A stretch of DNA of 64,000 nt. Source: an uncultured Methanomassiliicoccales archaeon. GTDB taxonomy: Archaea; Thermoplasmatota; Thermoplasmata; Methanomassiliicoccales; Methanomethylophilaceae. Below are positions 28,373-36,648 of the stretch, one piece after another. The stretch covers positions 1 through 64,000 of the forward strand of contig CAUFXM010000003.1 in assembly GCA_959597175.1 (NCBI GenBank), read 5' to 3'. Position numbers and translations under genes: made by a program. The notes below the pieces were generated by a model. That model ran no database searches. It had not been told where the DNA came from and saw only the letters and a list, made by a program, of their open reading frames with translations. How positions within the stretch are numbered: the stretch's first letter is position 1; the number at the start of each line of letters is the position of its first letter.

Positions 28373-28801
28373 CTCCAGGATCTCCCTGGCCCTGGCGTAC
28401 TTCCTGCGCCAGTGCTCCCTCTTCTTCTCCGAGACGTCGGCGAGCGCGTTGCGGTTCTCGTTCGCATTGTGCTCCACGTCGGCCAGCTTCACCGCCCTGG
28501 CGATGGGGTTGCCCTTCAGAGCGGCGACGTACTCCTCGTAGTCCACGTCCTTGTCGTGGGTCATCAGGCGCACCGCCTCCAGGACCTCCTCCGGAAACTC
28601 ACCCTCCAAGTCCTTGAAGGTGACGTCGGTGTCCTCCACAACGTCGTGGAGCAGCGCAACGCAGGTGGAGTACTCGTCGGTCATGCTCTCGGCGACCGTG
28701 AACGGATGGAAGATGTATGGCATGCCGCAGACGTCGTACTGCCCGTGATGGGCGTCGTAGGCGATCCTCGCGGCCTTGACCGTCAATTGTGTGTAGATCA
28801 T
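28367..28801 (-). CDS. MESH1/RelA-SpoT-type HD hydrolase, paralog A
   Basis: 144-aa single-domain HD protein. The metal and catalytic motifs of the SpoT/MESH1 hydrolase fold are intact: FHPFTVAE (His ~32), LLHDVVEDTD (His-Asp ~51-52 plus Glu-Asp) and VKLADVEHN (late Asp). MESH1 enzymes remove the 3'-pyrophosphate of (p)ppGpp or the 2'-phosphate of NADPH, so a phosphorylated nucleotide is the likely substrate. It is a tandem paralog of 29409-29843, alignable end to end without gaps and mostly identical. It lies 57 bp downstream of a Tpt1/KptA gene on the same strand. No synthetase domain is fused or nearby. Confidence 0.88.
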   Translation of the reverse strand: MIYTQLTVKAARIAYDAHHGQYDVCGMPYIFHPFTVAESMTDEYSTCVALLHDVVEDTDVTFKDLEGEFPEEVLEAVRLMTHDKDVDYEEYVAALKGNPIARAVKLADVEHNANENRNALADVSEKKREHWRRKYARAREILES

Positions 28802-28858
28802 GGGAGAGGAACTAGAGACCGAAGATTTCTATCCATGGGCGGATCCGGATCCCGTGGT

Positions 28859-29392
28859 TCACTCGGGATCATCGGGTTCGGACCCGATGGGTTCGGTGTA
28901 CTCCACCGGCACGCTGTCCACCAGATAGACCCCGTCGCCGGAGATGTGGAAGACGAACCCATCGGCCTTCATCCTCCCGGCATCGATCCTGAGGACGACC
29001 GGCGCGCCTCTCCTCCTGCCGACGCTGCGGGCATACTCTTCGGTGGGACTGAGGTGTACCGCATCCCTGCCCATCGGAAGTATCGCACCTGACTCCAATA
29101 TCCCCGCGTATCCCCTCTCGGATGTGCCATGGAAGAGAAACTCCGGAGGATCGACCTCATCTGTGTAGACCACACCGTTGCTGTGTCCGTGAAAGGCACG
29201 TACCCTCATGCCATCCTCCGAAAGGATGTAGCGATGGTTTGCGTTCGCAACCTCGATGACACGTTCGACGGACATCCCGCTGGCCTTGGCCGCATCCTCC
29301 AAAGAGAACCATCCGGATTCATCGTGCGGCACGTCCCGTCTGTGCCTGAGGACCTTGCTCAGGCACCTGCTGTCCCTCTCGTCCCGGTCCAT
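28859..29392 (-). CDS. kptA: RNA 2'-phosphotransferase (Tpt1/KptA family)
   Basis: 177-aa protein that would move a 2'-phosphate from RNA onto NAD+, releasing nicotinamide and ADP-ribose 1'',2''-cyclic phosphate. Family signatures are the N-terminal RCLSKVLRHRRDVPHDESGWFSLEDA, YILSEDGMRVRAFHGHS, FLFHGTSERGYAGIL and HLSPTEEYARSVGRRRGAPVVLRIDA. In archaea, which lack eukaryotic-style tRNA ligation, the biological substrate is unclear. It lies 16 bp after HD paralog B and is followed by HD paralog A, so the three form an operon read leftward. The neighbouring HD hydrolases may process a nucleotide product; that link is inference. Confidence 0.92.
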   Translation of the reverse strand: MDRDERDSRCLSKVLRHRRDVPHDESGWFSLEDAAKASGMSVERVIEVANANHRYILSEDGMRVRAFHGHSNGVVYTDEVDPPEFLFHGTSERGYAGILESGAILPMGRDAVHLSPTEEYARSVGRRRGAPVVLRIDAGRMKADGFVFHISGDGVYLVDSVPVEYTEPIGSEPDDPE

Positions 29393-29408
29393 GTCTCACG
29401 GGCTGTCA

Positions 29409-29843
29409 TCATCCCTCGAGGATCTCCCTCGCCTTGGCATACTTCTCCCTCCAGCGGGCCAGCCTCTCTTCGGGGACGTCTATGCCGGCGAAACGGGACT
29501 CGTCGGAGTTATGGGCGATGTCCGCCAGTTTCACAGCCTTGGCGACAGGATTTGTAGCTATCGCCCTCACGTAGTCGAAGTAGTCGACACCCTCCTCATG
29601 GGTCAGAAGACGGAGCGCATCGATGACCTCTCTGGGGAATTCGCCCTCTATGTCCTCGAAAGTTACGTCAGTGTCCTCCACCACATCATGGAGAAGAGCG
29701 ACGCAAGTGGTAATCTCATTGGTCATCTGCTCTGCGACATGGAATGGATGGAAAACATATGGAACGCCACAATCATCGAGCGTTCCATGGTGTGCATCGT
29801 AGGCAATGCGCATGGCTTTGTTAGTAAGCTCTGTGTAAATCAT
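29409..29843 (-). CDS. MESH1/RelA-SpoT-type HD hydrolase, paralog B
   Basis: 144-aa HD hydrolase with the motifs FHPFHVAE, LLHDVVEDTD and VKLADIAHN intact. First gene of the HD-KptA-HD operon. Compared with paralog A the catalytic centre is unchanged, while the C-terminal third (FAGIDVPEERLARW versus NALADVSEKKREHW) and residues 21-25 differ, as expected for a duplication followed by drift. Its upstream region borders the sharp drop in G+C at about 29.85 kb. The substrate is a phosphorylated nucleotide, unspecified. Confidence 0.88.
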   Translation of the reverse strand: MIYTELTNKAMRIAYDAHHGTLDDCGVPYVFHPFHVAEQMTNEITTCVALLHDVVEDTDVTFEDIEGEFPREVIDALRLLTHEEGVDYFDYVRAIATNPVAKAVKLADIAHNSDESRFAGIDVPEERLARWREKYAKAREILEG

Positions 29844-30025
29844 TGATTACACAAGTACGACCGGATTTATCAATTTCTTCAAAACTTGACTGGCCATGGC
29901 TGCCCTTGAATAATCAACACTTGTACTGAAGAATTCAAGTCTGCTATAAAGTGATTATTACTCATAACATTTTAAATCAGTATTTGAATTCATTATTTCA
30001 AGACCCATATTGGAATGTGATCCTG

Positions 30026-30676
30026 ATGAGAGTTGAAGGTGTGATATTCGACATGGATGGCGTCATCTTCGACTCTGAACTGATATGGAAATGTGCTTTC
30101 GAAGAAGCCAACAAACGCTTTGGAATTGATTTTACTGAGGACTACCGCATTAAGTTGTGTGGAAAGGATGAAAGAACCATCCGTGATGAATTGAGGCCCA
30201 AACTTGGATTGAAGACAGATGGCTACAGAGACTTCCAACTAAATTATGTCACAGAATCAACAAAACGTGGCATTCAATTAAAAACCGGATTCAGAGAACT
30301 ATATGATTATATTGTGTCCAAGAGAATTAAAATTGCCTTGGCAACATCGAGTAGTTCTTCCAGAGCTAGACTTTTATTTGAAAAACAAGGCATCATTATT
30401 GACAGTGCATTCGATTCGTGTGTATTTGGAGAAAACGTCAATCACTCTAAACCTGATCCTGAGATTTTTATCAAAGCTGCAGAACTCATGAATCTAAAAC
30501 CGAGCAACTGTCTGGTGCTGGAAGATTCCCTTAACGGGATAAAGGCAGCTCTTTCTGGCGGTTTTCAAACAATAATGGTGATTGATCTTATCGAGCCATC
30601 ACAAATGATTTTTGAAAACAGAGTACCGGTGGCATACAACCTTCTGGATGTTCTAAAGATGATGGAGGAAACATGA
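30026..30676 (+). CDS. HAD-superfamily phosphatase/phosphomutase (beta-PGM-like)
   Basis: About 216 aa from the preferred ATG at 30026, which places the motif I block VIFDMDGVIFDSE at residues 5-17 as usual; a GTG at 29951 would add 25 unconserved residues. Motif II is LATSSSS, motif III SKPDPEIF and motif IV VLEDSLNGIKAA, the beta-phosphoglucomutase / CbbY subgroup that dephosphorylates or isomerises small sugar phosphates. It opens a three-gene operon: its stop overlaps the next ATG (ATGA, 30673-30676). The whole operon is A/T-rich with codon use unlike the rest of the window, a clear sign of recent transfer. Confidence 0.88.
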   Translation: MRVEGVIFDMDGVIFDSELIWKCAFEEANKRFGIDFTEDYRIKLCGKDERTIRDELRPKLGLKTDGYRDFQLNYVTESTKRGIQLKTGFRELYDYIVSKRIKIALATSSSSSRARLLFEKQGIIIDSAFDSCVFGENVNHSKPDPEIFIKAAELMNLKPSNCLVLEDSLNGIKAALSGGFQTIMVIDLIEPSQMIFENRVPVAYNLLDVLKMMEET

Positions 30677-31299
30677 AGGCAATCGACCTAAATAATTGGA
30701 ACCGCAGAGCAGTCTTTAAGAATTTTATAGAGTACACTAATCCCATATTTTCTATTACCACTAAAATTGATGTTACTCGGCTTCACAACCATTGCGATTA
30801 CGGATCTTTCTTTACTGATTTCCTTTTTCTCATTTCAAAAACTATGAACAGCAGTCAAAACATGAAAATTAGACTGATTGGTAAAAATCCAGTGGAGTAT
30901 GAGAAGATAGACCCGAGTTTTATCGTGAAAACTAACAATGGCTCAATTTCTACTTGCAGAATACCGTATGTCGAGGACTACAACACATTTAAAAAGGAAG
31001 TAGAGAAAGGAATCAAGAAAACAAGAGACGAACAGAGAGAAGAATTCAATTCAATCGGTGACAATGGTGTATTCTATGTATCATCCATACCCTGGATAGA
31101 TCTTCTTTCAGTAGAGAATGCATATGATTACTCGGACCCCGATTCTTGCTCGATTCCGAGAATTACTTGGGGAAAATATGTCCTAGATAATGGGGCATGG
31201 AAGATGGCAATCAACATATCGACGCATCATGCGCTGGTGGATGGACATCATGTAGCACAGATGATTGAAAACTTACAGTATTTGATTGACGAACAGTGA
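30673..31299 (+). CDS. Chloramphenicol acetyltransferase-like acyltransferase
   Basis: 208-aa CAT-family protein. The catalytic motif HHALVDGHH is at about residues 186-194 with the general-base His, and the trimer-fold landmarks FSITTKIDVTRL and FYVSSIPWIDLLSVENA are present. CAT enzymes transfer acetyl from acetyl-CoA to an antibiotic hydroxyl, but many CAT-like genes have other acceptors. Coupled by ATGA overlap to the HAD gene and followed 21 bp later by a TIR-like gene. Drug resistance is possible, yet its place between a sugar phosphatase and a TIR-like protein leaves the role open. Low G+C as for its neighbours. Confidence 0.85.
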   Translation: MKAIDLNNWNRRAVFKNFIEYTNPIFSITTKIDVTRLHNHCDYGSFFTDFLFLISKTMNSSQNMKIRLIGKNPVEYEKIDPSFIVKTNNGSISTCRIPYVEDYNTFKKEVEKGIKKTRDEQREEFNSIGDNGVFYVSSIPWIDLLSVENAYDYSDPDSCSIPRITWGKYVLDNGAWKMAINISTHHALVDGHHVAQMIENLQYLIDEQ

Positions 31300-31320
31300 A
31301 TTGATAATGGAGTTGATTCG

Positions 31321-32679
31321 ATGAAGGCTCGGGTTTTCATTGCATGGAGCGGAACGAACAAGATTGCCGTGCAAGTCAAAAAGGTTCTTGAAACTAAACA
31401 ATACAAATGCACAATTGGTGGAAATGCAGACAATAACTCTACATATGCATCTGTAGGCGATACTGTAATTCAACAAATCAAAAGTTGCAATCAGGCAATA
31501 ATTATATTCCAAAACAAAGCGGATGGATCTGTCAGCAATAACCTGTTCTTTGAATTGGGATACGTAATGGCGATGTACGGCCCAATGAAAATTCATTGTG
31601 TTAGAAGAGACAATGAACAGGTCGTGCTTCCTTCAGATTTCGACAACTCCTTCGTTGAACCGATTGCAAATGGAGGCGATGACACCGCTTTCGTCGAAGG
31701 AATAGTGGACTACTTCACCAAACGTCAAAAAATGTCCATTAATGAGAACAAGATGGATCTTATCAACAACCGTTATAGAATCCATGATTACATCCAAAGC
31801 CATTTCTCAGAACGTGGATCCAAATGCTCTGACTACGAATTGGCCCAGTACATACTATTCTACATCCAAGCAGCCCACATGTTCAATGATGAACGGAAAG
31901 TGTACCAGGAACTGAAGAAATTCAAAGATGATTATCACTCCAATTTCTCAGACGAGCTCAGAACATCCGTCAATGTGGGAATGTCTTTCCTGGACATGAT
32001 TCTACACATCAGGTATTCCGAGGAAGGAGCGATGTATCTCGAGCGCTCAGATTTGCGTTCTATGAAAGATGTACACTTACAGTGTTATGAGGATTTGGAA
32101 TCTGATGACATGGGGAGTTTTAGAGAATGGTGTCGTGTATTCATTTCCGAACACCTGACTTATGCATATAATCTATATGCAGATTTACCTGGACAGACTG
32201 AAGAAATTAAAATCAAAAATATGAAAAAATCAAAAGAATGGGCATTTGAAACCATTAAAAATCTCGAAAACTTGGAAGAGCACATACCTTTAAAAGACAA
32301 CAATGATCATATTGGCATTATCGCCGTATTCTATGGATACGTTTACAGGAACCTGTTTCTTTCGACAAAATATTTGAAAGACGGCGATGAGTTCATCTGG
32401 ATTGAAAAAACGAAAAAAGAACGCACTCTCCTTAAAAATAATTTCCAAGCAGGAAGTATTGATTCCCAACTATACAATACGTTCATGATGGAATATTATC
32501 TGACTTTGGTGGAGTACCTTGCTTACAGTAACAAGGTAGATATGGATGAGGATGACATCGAGGACGCTCTCGACGACATTGGAGCATACATTACTCAATC
32601 AAAAAAACAGATTGATCGTACCAAATACATCGACTTAATAGAACATATGTACAATAAACAGATGGCTCAGTTTGATTGA
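31321..32679 (+). CDS. TIR-like nucleotide-binding protein with helical C-terminal domain
   Basis: 452-aa protein. Residues 1-~135 match the TIR-like predicted nucleotide-binding fold (PF10137-like): RVFIAWSG, a central QAIIIFQNKADG strand and the family signature NNLFFELGYVMAMYG, whose Glu is the presumed catalytic or ligand residue. Residues ~145-452 are alpha-helical and unrecognised, perhaps a sensor or oligomerisation module. Related TIR-like domains serve as effectors that degrade NAD+ in bacterial cyclic-nucleotide immunity. It is the third gene of the A/T-rich HAD / CAT-like operon. Two further TIR proteins lie within 4 kb. Effector function is inferred from the family. Confidence 0.7.
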   Translation: MKARVFIAWSGTNKIAVQVKKVLETKQYKCTIGGNADNNSTYASVGDTVIQQIKSCNQAIIIFQNKADGSVSNNLFFELGYVMAMYGPMKIHCVRRDNEQVVLPSDFDNSFVEPIANGGDDTAFVEGIVDYFTKRQKMSINENKMDLINNRYRIHDYIQSHFSERGSKCSDYELAQYILFYIQAAHMFNDERKVYQELKKFKDDYHSNFSDELRTSVNVGMSFLDMILHIRYSEEGAMYLERSDLRSMKDVHLQCYEDLESDDMGSFREWCRVFISEHLTYAYNLYADLPGQTEEIKIKNMKKSKEWAFETIKNLENLEEHIPLKDNNDHIGIIAVFYGYVYRNLFLSTKYLKDGDEFIWIEKTKKERTLLKNNFQAGSIDSQLYNTFMMEYYLTLVEYLAYSNKVDMDEDDIEDALDDIGAYITQSKKQIDRTKYIDLIEHMYNKQMAQFD

Positions 32680-32705
32680 GGCATTGCCTGAACACACCAG
32701 CTACT

Positions 32706-33647
32706 TCATTCCTCGAACCCGTACTGCCTGGCAATGAATTCGCCGATTGAAAACGGAGACATCACATACCTCTCGGTGATAATCCCCCGGATATACTCCG
32801 GAGGAGTAGCATCGAACGACGGATTCAGGAACAAAAGGTTGGGGTCCCCCGCTATGTCCTCAAGCACCGACCCTCTGTAGATCTCAGCGGGATCCCCCCT
32901 CTCGATCTTCACCATCACACCGGAAAGAGTGTCCTCGGAGAATTTGAACGTGGGTGCGGCCACATAGAATGGGACCCTCGCCTCATGGGCGACTAGTGCC
33001 AATTGCGATGAGCCCACCTTGGTGATCACCGAACCGTCAGAGCTTACGGTGTCAGCACCGACCATCACGGTGTCGATGTCCTTCATCATCGACCTTGCCG
33101 CAGAATCCACAATCACCGTGGTCGGTATACCCAGCTCCACGAGCTCCCTGGCCATCTTCATGCCCTGGTATCTGGGACGCGTCTCCGTTACAATGACCCT
33201 GAAATCAGTGCAGAACTCCTCCTTGGCGACTTTGAATACGGCCTTGATCATCGAACTGTAGCTGTGAGTCAGGATGCAGTCCCCATCACGGATCAAGTTG
33301 GCCCCATGATGCGCAATACGCATCTTCGCCGAGTCCAGAGTCTTGAGAAAGAACTCGACATTGGAACGGATGCACTCCAGGACCTTGGTGTCGTTCTCAT
33401 CATCGAGCTTCTCGACTTTCATCAGGGTGTTCTTCACCCCGTTTCTGAGTGTGACCTGTGATGGCCTAGCACGGATGATGTCCCTCCCCCATCTACTCAC
33501 CTCCTGTTTCAGGGTGACGTCTGGTGACGGACGGACAAATCCCTCCGCATCGGCCAGTATCGCCTTGGCGGTGCGTACTGCCACTTCTGTGGATCCCTTT
33601 ATCCTCGCTTCCTTGATCTCCTCGATGAGTTGGTAGACCTCTGACAT
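32706..33647 (-). CDS. eIF2B-alpha / ribose-1,5-bisphosphate isomerase family protein
   Basis: 313-aa protein with the family Rossmann core: RIAHHGANLIRDGDCILTHSYSS, VTETRPRYQGMKMARELVELGIPTTVIVDSA, VGADTVSSDGSVITKVGSSQLAL and FYVAAPTFKF. Archaeal ribose-1,5-bisphosphate isomerase uses a Cys in the ILTHCNS motif and an Asp in GAD. Here the Cys position is Ser129 (ILTHSYS, as in eIF2B alpha) while Asp199 remains, so it may bind a sugar phosphate or nucleotide without isomerising it. It begins directly after the TIR gene stop (TGAATG) and is the last gene of an IMPase-TIR-eIF2B-like operon. A genuine isomerase role in AMP breakdown cannot be excluded. Confidence 0.85.
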   Translation of the reverse strand: MSEVYQLIEEIKEARIKGSTEVAVRTAKAILADAEGFVRPSPDVTLKQEVSRWGRDIIRARPSQVTLRNGVKNTLMKVEKLDDENDTKVLECIRSNVEFFLKTLDSAKMRIAHHGANLIRDGDCILTHSYSSMIKAVFKVAKEEFCTDFRVIVTETRPRYQGMKMARELVELGIPTTVIVDSAARSMMKDIDTVMVGADTVSSDGSVITKVGSSQLALVAHEARVPFYVAAPTFKFSEDTLSGVMVKIERGDPAEIYRGSVLEDIAGDPNLLFLNPSFDATPPEYIRGIITERYVMSPFSIGEFIARQYGFEE

Positions 33648-34379
33648 TCAACTCAACTCCTGCACTATTGATTGTACCGCACGGCTCACATCGACAGCCG
33701 ACGGCGATATCCCCAACTTGTGGCAAACATCATTGATGAAGGATTCTGACGATCTAACGGTCCCCAGTGTAACTGCCTGGTAACGGGTGTTATCCATGAA
33801 CCCGGGCATGTCCTCCGGCAGGAAACCGTCAACCAGAACGGGGATTATTGGCACGTCCATGACCATGCATGCACCCATCTCCTGGAGACAATACTGACTG
33901 GTCGCCGAGTTCTCGCTCAGGATGCAAAGGATGAGCTTCGCATTGCGGAGACACTGCTTGATGACCTTGTGGAACGATTCCCCTGCCTTGGTACCCAGTC
34001 CCTCGACCGACGAACAGTAGATGCTTGTATCCGGGATGTTTATGAAATTCAATCCGCGTGTTATCGCATTGGCGTATCTCACATCCCTTGAACTGTGTAT
34101 GACGAAGATGCCTTCCCACTCATCCGCATCACTCATTACGATCGTGATTTCAAAACGACGCATCAAGGAGATGAGCTCATCATCAGAAAGCCCCTCGAGA
34201 TATTCGGAGATCCAGCCGTCGAAGTCCTCGAACTCCACGGTCTTCGGGATGTTGATTCCAGACGACCTGCAGAAGAACAACATATTGCTCGGGTTGACAT
34301 GCAAATCCAAATACGACCTCACCTTGGATTCCCTGATGCTCCTACGGTCACTCGGCGACTTTGTGTCATGGAAATCCAT
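33648..34379 (-). CDS. TIR-domain protein
   Basis: 243-aa protein. The ATG at 34379 lies one base after the IMPase stop; a longer reading into that gene is not supported. Residues 1-~88 form a helical N-terminal region of unknown type. Residues ~90-225 are a TIR domain: GIFVIHSSRDVRYA (strand A/box 1), a YCSSVEGLGTKAGESFHKVI segment, LCILSENSATSQYCLQEMGA with candidate catalytic Glu167, and VPIIPVLVDGF. Bacterial TIR domains of this kind hydrolyse or cyclise NAD+ or mediate assembly. Its tight placement between a sugar-phosphatase-like gene and an eIF2B-alpha-like gene is unusual and suggests a metabolite-linked response. Confidence 0.85.
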   Translation of the reverse strand: MDFHDTKSPSDRRSIRESKVRSYLDLHVNPSNMLFFCRSSGINIPKTVEFEDFDGWISEYLEGLSDDELISLMRRFEITIVMSDADEWEGIFVIHSSRDVRYANAITRGLNFINIPDTSIYCSSVEGLGTKAGESFHKVIKQCLRNAKLILCILSENSATSQYCLQEMGACMVMDVPIIPVLVDGFLPEDMPGFMDNTRYQAVTLGTVRSSESFINDVCHKLGISPSAVDVSRAVQSIVQELS

Positions 34380-34380
34380 A

Positions 34381-35181
34381 TCAGCCCTCCATGACACTCC
34401 TGGCAACCAGATCGTAAAACTCCCGGCACTTCGACAGGTCCGATGACATGATGAGAAGTTTCTTCTCATCCATCAGAGCATGGTCGTATTGGAGGCCTGC
34501 CTTCTCGCAAAGGAACAGCCCCGGGACGTAATCCCATACGTTATTGACGAACCTCATATGCATATCGATGTTGCCGGCGGCCAGCATCGCGAAGTCATAG
34601 CATGAGGCACCGAAAATCTTGATACGTGCCACGACATCGTACATTGAATCGATGAATCTGGCCTGGGCATCACGATATAATTGGTTGCGACGGCTGAAAT
34701 CACCGAGAGATATCATTGACTGATTGAGAGGACGGTCATCCGGACCATGGATCTCCACACCGTTCAAGCAGGCCACATCCCCTTCCAAAGCAGTATACAT
34801 CTCGTCGAACGCTGGGAGATATATCGCCGACAACACGGGCACCCCACCGTCCATCAGTGCAAGCTGGGTCCCGTATATTGGCAATCCGCGAGAGTAGTTC
34901 ACCGTGCCGTCTATCGGATCTATTATCCAAGTACGCCCCTCGGTGAGAGGCTCATTGCTGCTCTCCTCGCAGATGAACAGATCATCCGGATATCTCTCAT
35001 GAATGCTGTCCATGAGAGACCGCTCCGTATCCACATCATCCCGGGTGACGATGTCGTAGGCACCGACCGAGTTGACCTTCTCCGAGAAATCCGACTTGCT
35101 GCGACCTATATAACGTCTTGAGCTTGCGCGAACTGCGCCGATGATGAAGTCTAACTCATCCTGATACCCTGATTCGTTCAC
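34381..35181 (-). CDS. Inositol-monophosphatase/FBPase-family phosphatase
   Basis: 266-aa metal-dependent phosphatase of the IMPase/CysQ superfamily. Motifs: EESSNEP (metal-site Glu), WIIDPIDGTVNYSRGLP (DPIDGT signature) and VWDYVPGLFLCEKAG (late WD metal-binding motif). Possible substrates are myo-inositol phosphate, fructose bisphosphate, 3'-phosphoadenosine 5'-phosphate or NADP. The start is a GTG at 35181, 27 bp downstream of a TATA element CTATAAGA around 35208 on this strand, consistent with a leaderless mRNA. First gene of the operon with TIR and eIF2B-like genes and divergent from the TIR-methyltransferase gene. The combination hints at NADP or ADP-ribose-phosphate chemistry, unproven. 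Confidence 0.9.
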   Translation of the reverse strand: MNESGYQDELDFIIGAVRASSRRYIGRSKSDFSEKVNSVGAYDIVTRDDVDTERSLMDSIHERYPDDLFICEESSNEPLTEGRTWIIDPIDGTVNYSRGLPIYGTQLALMDGGVPVLSAIYLPAFDEMYTALEGDVACLNGVEIHGPDDRPLNQSMISLGDFSRRNQLYRDAQARFIDSMYDVVARIKIFGASCYDFAMLAAGNIDMHMRFVNNVWDYVPGLFLCEKAGLQYDHALMDEKKLLIMSSDLSKCREFYDLVARSVMEG

Positions 35182-35287
35182 GTGGGTGAATCATGATTGA
35201 AAGTCTTATAGATTACATACGAAGTGCCGAATAAACCCAGCCCGATCCAAAAGATAGCATCAAATAAACTTGGAAACATCCAAGGAT
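35182..35287. promoter_or_regulatory. divergent promoter region of two TIR operons
   Basis: About 105 bp separate the IMPase-TIR-eIF2B-like operon (leftward; CTATAAGA near 35208) from the TIR-methyltransferase gene (rightward; CAAATAAA at 35261-35268). Shared control is likely from proximity. No long palindrome was seen. Confidence 0.5.
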
Positions 35288-36640
35288 GTGAACGACCGTT
35301 CCAGCGATTATGTGTTCGTAAGCTACTCCCACAAGGACAGCATATCTGACTTCCTGGACTTCTTCGACGGCATGCACTACAACCTCGTCTACGACGAGTC
35401 TCTGTCATTCGGAGAGGAGTGGGACCTGAACGTCAGGAGGTTCATCAACAACGATCGGTGCAAGGGCCTAATCTGCATTCTCAGCCCGTCCTCCATAGTC
35501 AGCCGTCCGGTCCTACAGGAACTGGATTACGCACGCATCTACAACAAGAACGTTTTCGCAATATCCACAGCCAACTGCAGCGTGGAGGAACTGGTCTCCG
35601 CTGTCACCAACACTATGGAGAGGAACGTGGCCGTGTTCATAGCCGACCACTTTCCCCCGAACAAGCTGTACCTCAATGCCAGGGACCTACGCCAGTCGCG
35701 CGGTCAGATCGTCAACACCCTTAGGGAATGGGGCCTGGAGCCGGAGAGGGAGGAGGGGTACGATTCCGACACCATCGTCATCGACAGCAGGCTCTCCGAC
35801 CTTCCTGAGGAGAGAAACCGTCTGGACATGCAGCAGAGAGGGTATCTGGAGTACGACTTTGATGTCCTGCGTGAGATCCTCTCCAACTTCGACAGGGATG
35901 TGGTCGTACTTGACGTCGGATGCTCCAACGGTGACGGAGGGTACTTGCGTTTCGCCTCCCTCCCCGGGATCTCCAAGGTCATCGGGATTGACAAGAGGAG
36001 GAGCCTTATCGATGAAGCGAAGGAGAAGTACGGAAAGGACCCCCGGTTCCGTTTCTACAACGTCGATGCGGACACGGACGGGTTCGTCGACGAGATCAGA
36101 GCGATACTAGAACAGGAGGGGTGCGACTCTGTAGACTTCGTGTACGCCTCCTTGACCCTCCACCTGCTGAAATCCCCCTCGGTGTTCCTGCTCCGCCTTT
36201 ACGACCTGTTCTCGGAGGACGGCATGATCATGCTCCGTGAATCTGACGACAGCGGGAAGCTCTGCAACCCAGGTGGGGAGCTGCTCACGGAGCTTCTCAG
36301 ACGCTACGACAGGATCACACACAGCGCCTCGGACAGGTACTTCGGCATGAAGATGTACAAGCTGCTCTACGATGCGGGCTACACCGACATACGGATGAAA
36401 TACCGCTACTTCGACACTTGCGGCAAGAACAGGGCTCAGAAGGAGAAGATGTTCGAGGTCGGATTCGGGTACAGAATACGCCGTCTCGACGCCATAGCCA
36501 GGGACAATCCAGACAACGCGAAGCTCCAGGAGGAGATTGCATGGCAGAAGGATGCCCTCGAGAGGATCCACCAGCTGTTCATACAGCGTGGGTTCCTGTA
36601 CGTCAACACCACATTCGTGGCCATCGCTGGAATCAGATGA
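35288..36640 (+). CDS. TIR domain - SAM-dependent methyltransferase fusion
   Basis: About 450 aa from the preferred GTG at 35288, which has AGGA just upstream and a TATA-like element 24 bp before; a TTG at 35270 is an alternative. Residues ~7-130 form a TIR domain: YVFVSYSHKDS, FGEEWDLNVRRFI, LICILSPSSIVSRPVLQELDYAR with candidate catalytic Glu78. From ~residue 190 a class I methyltransferase follows: VVVLDVGCSNGDGG (SAM loop), VIGIDKRRSLIDEA and DFVYASLTLHLLKSP, ending with FLYVNTTFVAIAGI. TIR-methyltransferase fusions are uncommon. The methyl acceptor is not predictable; SAM and NAD+ binding in one chain suggests a small-molecule or protein modification role. Converges on the Sel1-repeat gene. 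Confidence 0.85.
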   Translation: MNDRSSDYVFVSYSHKDSISDFLDFFDGMHYNLVYDESLSFGEEWDLNVRRFINNDRCKGLICILSPSSIVSRPVLQELDYARIYNKNVFAISTANCSVEELVSAVTNTMERNVAVFIADHFPPNKLYLNARDLRQSRGQIVNTLREWGLEPEREEGYDSDTIVIDSRLSDLPEERNRLDMQQRGYLEYDFDVLREILSNFDRDVVVLDVGCSNGDGGYLRFASLPGISKVIGIDKRRSLIDEAKEKYGKDPRFRFYNVDADTDGFVDEIRAILEQEGCDSVDFVYASLTLHLLKSPSVFLLRLYDLFSEDGMIMLRESDDSGKLCNPGGELLTELLRRYDRITHSASDRYFGMKMYKLLYDAGYTDIRMKYRYFDTCGKNRAQKEKMFEVGFGYRIRRLDAIARDNPDNAKLQEEIAWQKDALERIHQLFIQRGFLYVNTTFVAIAGIR

Positions 36641-36648
36641 TCCAACTG

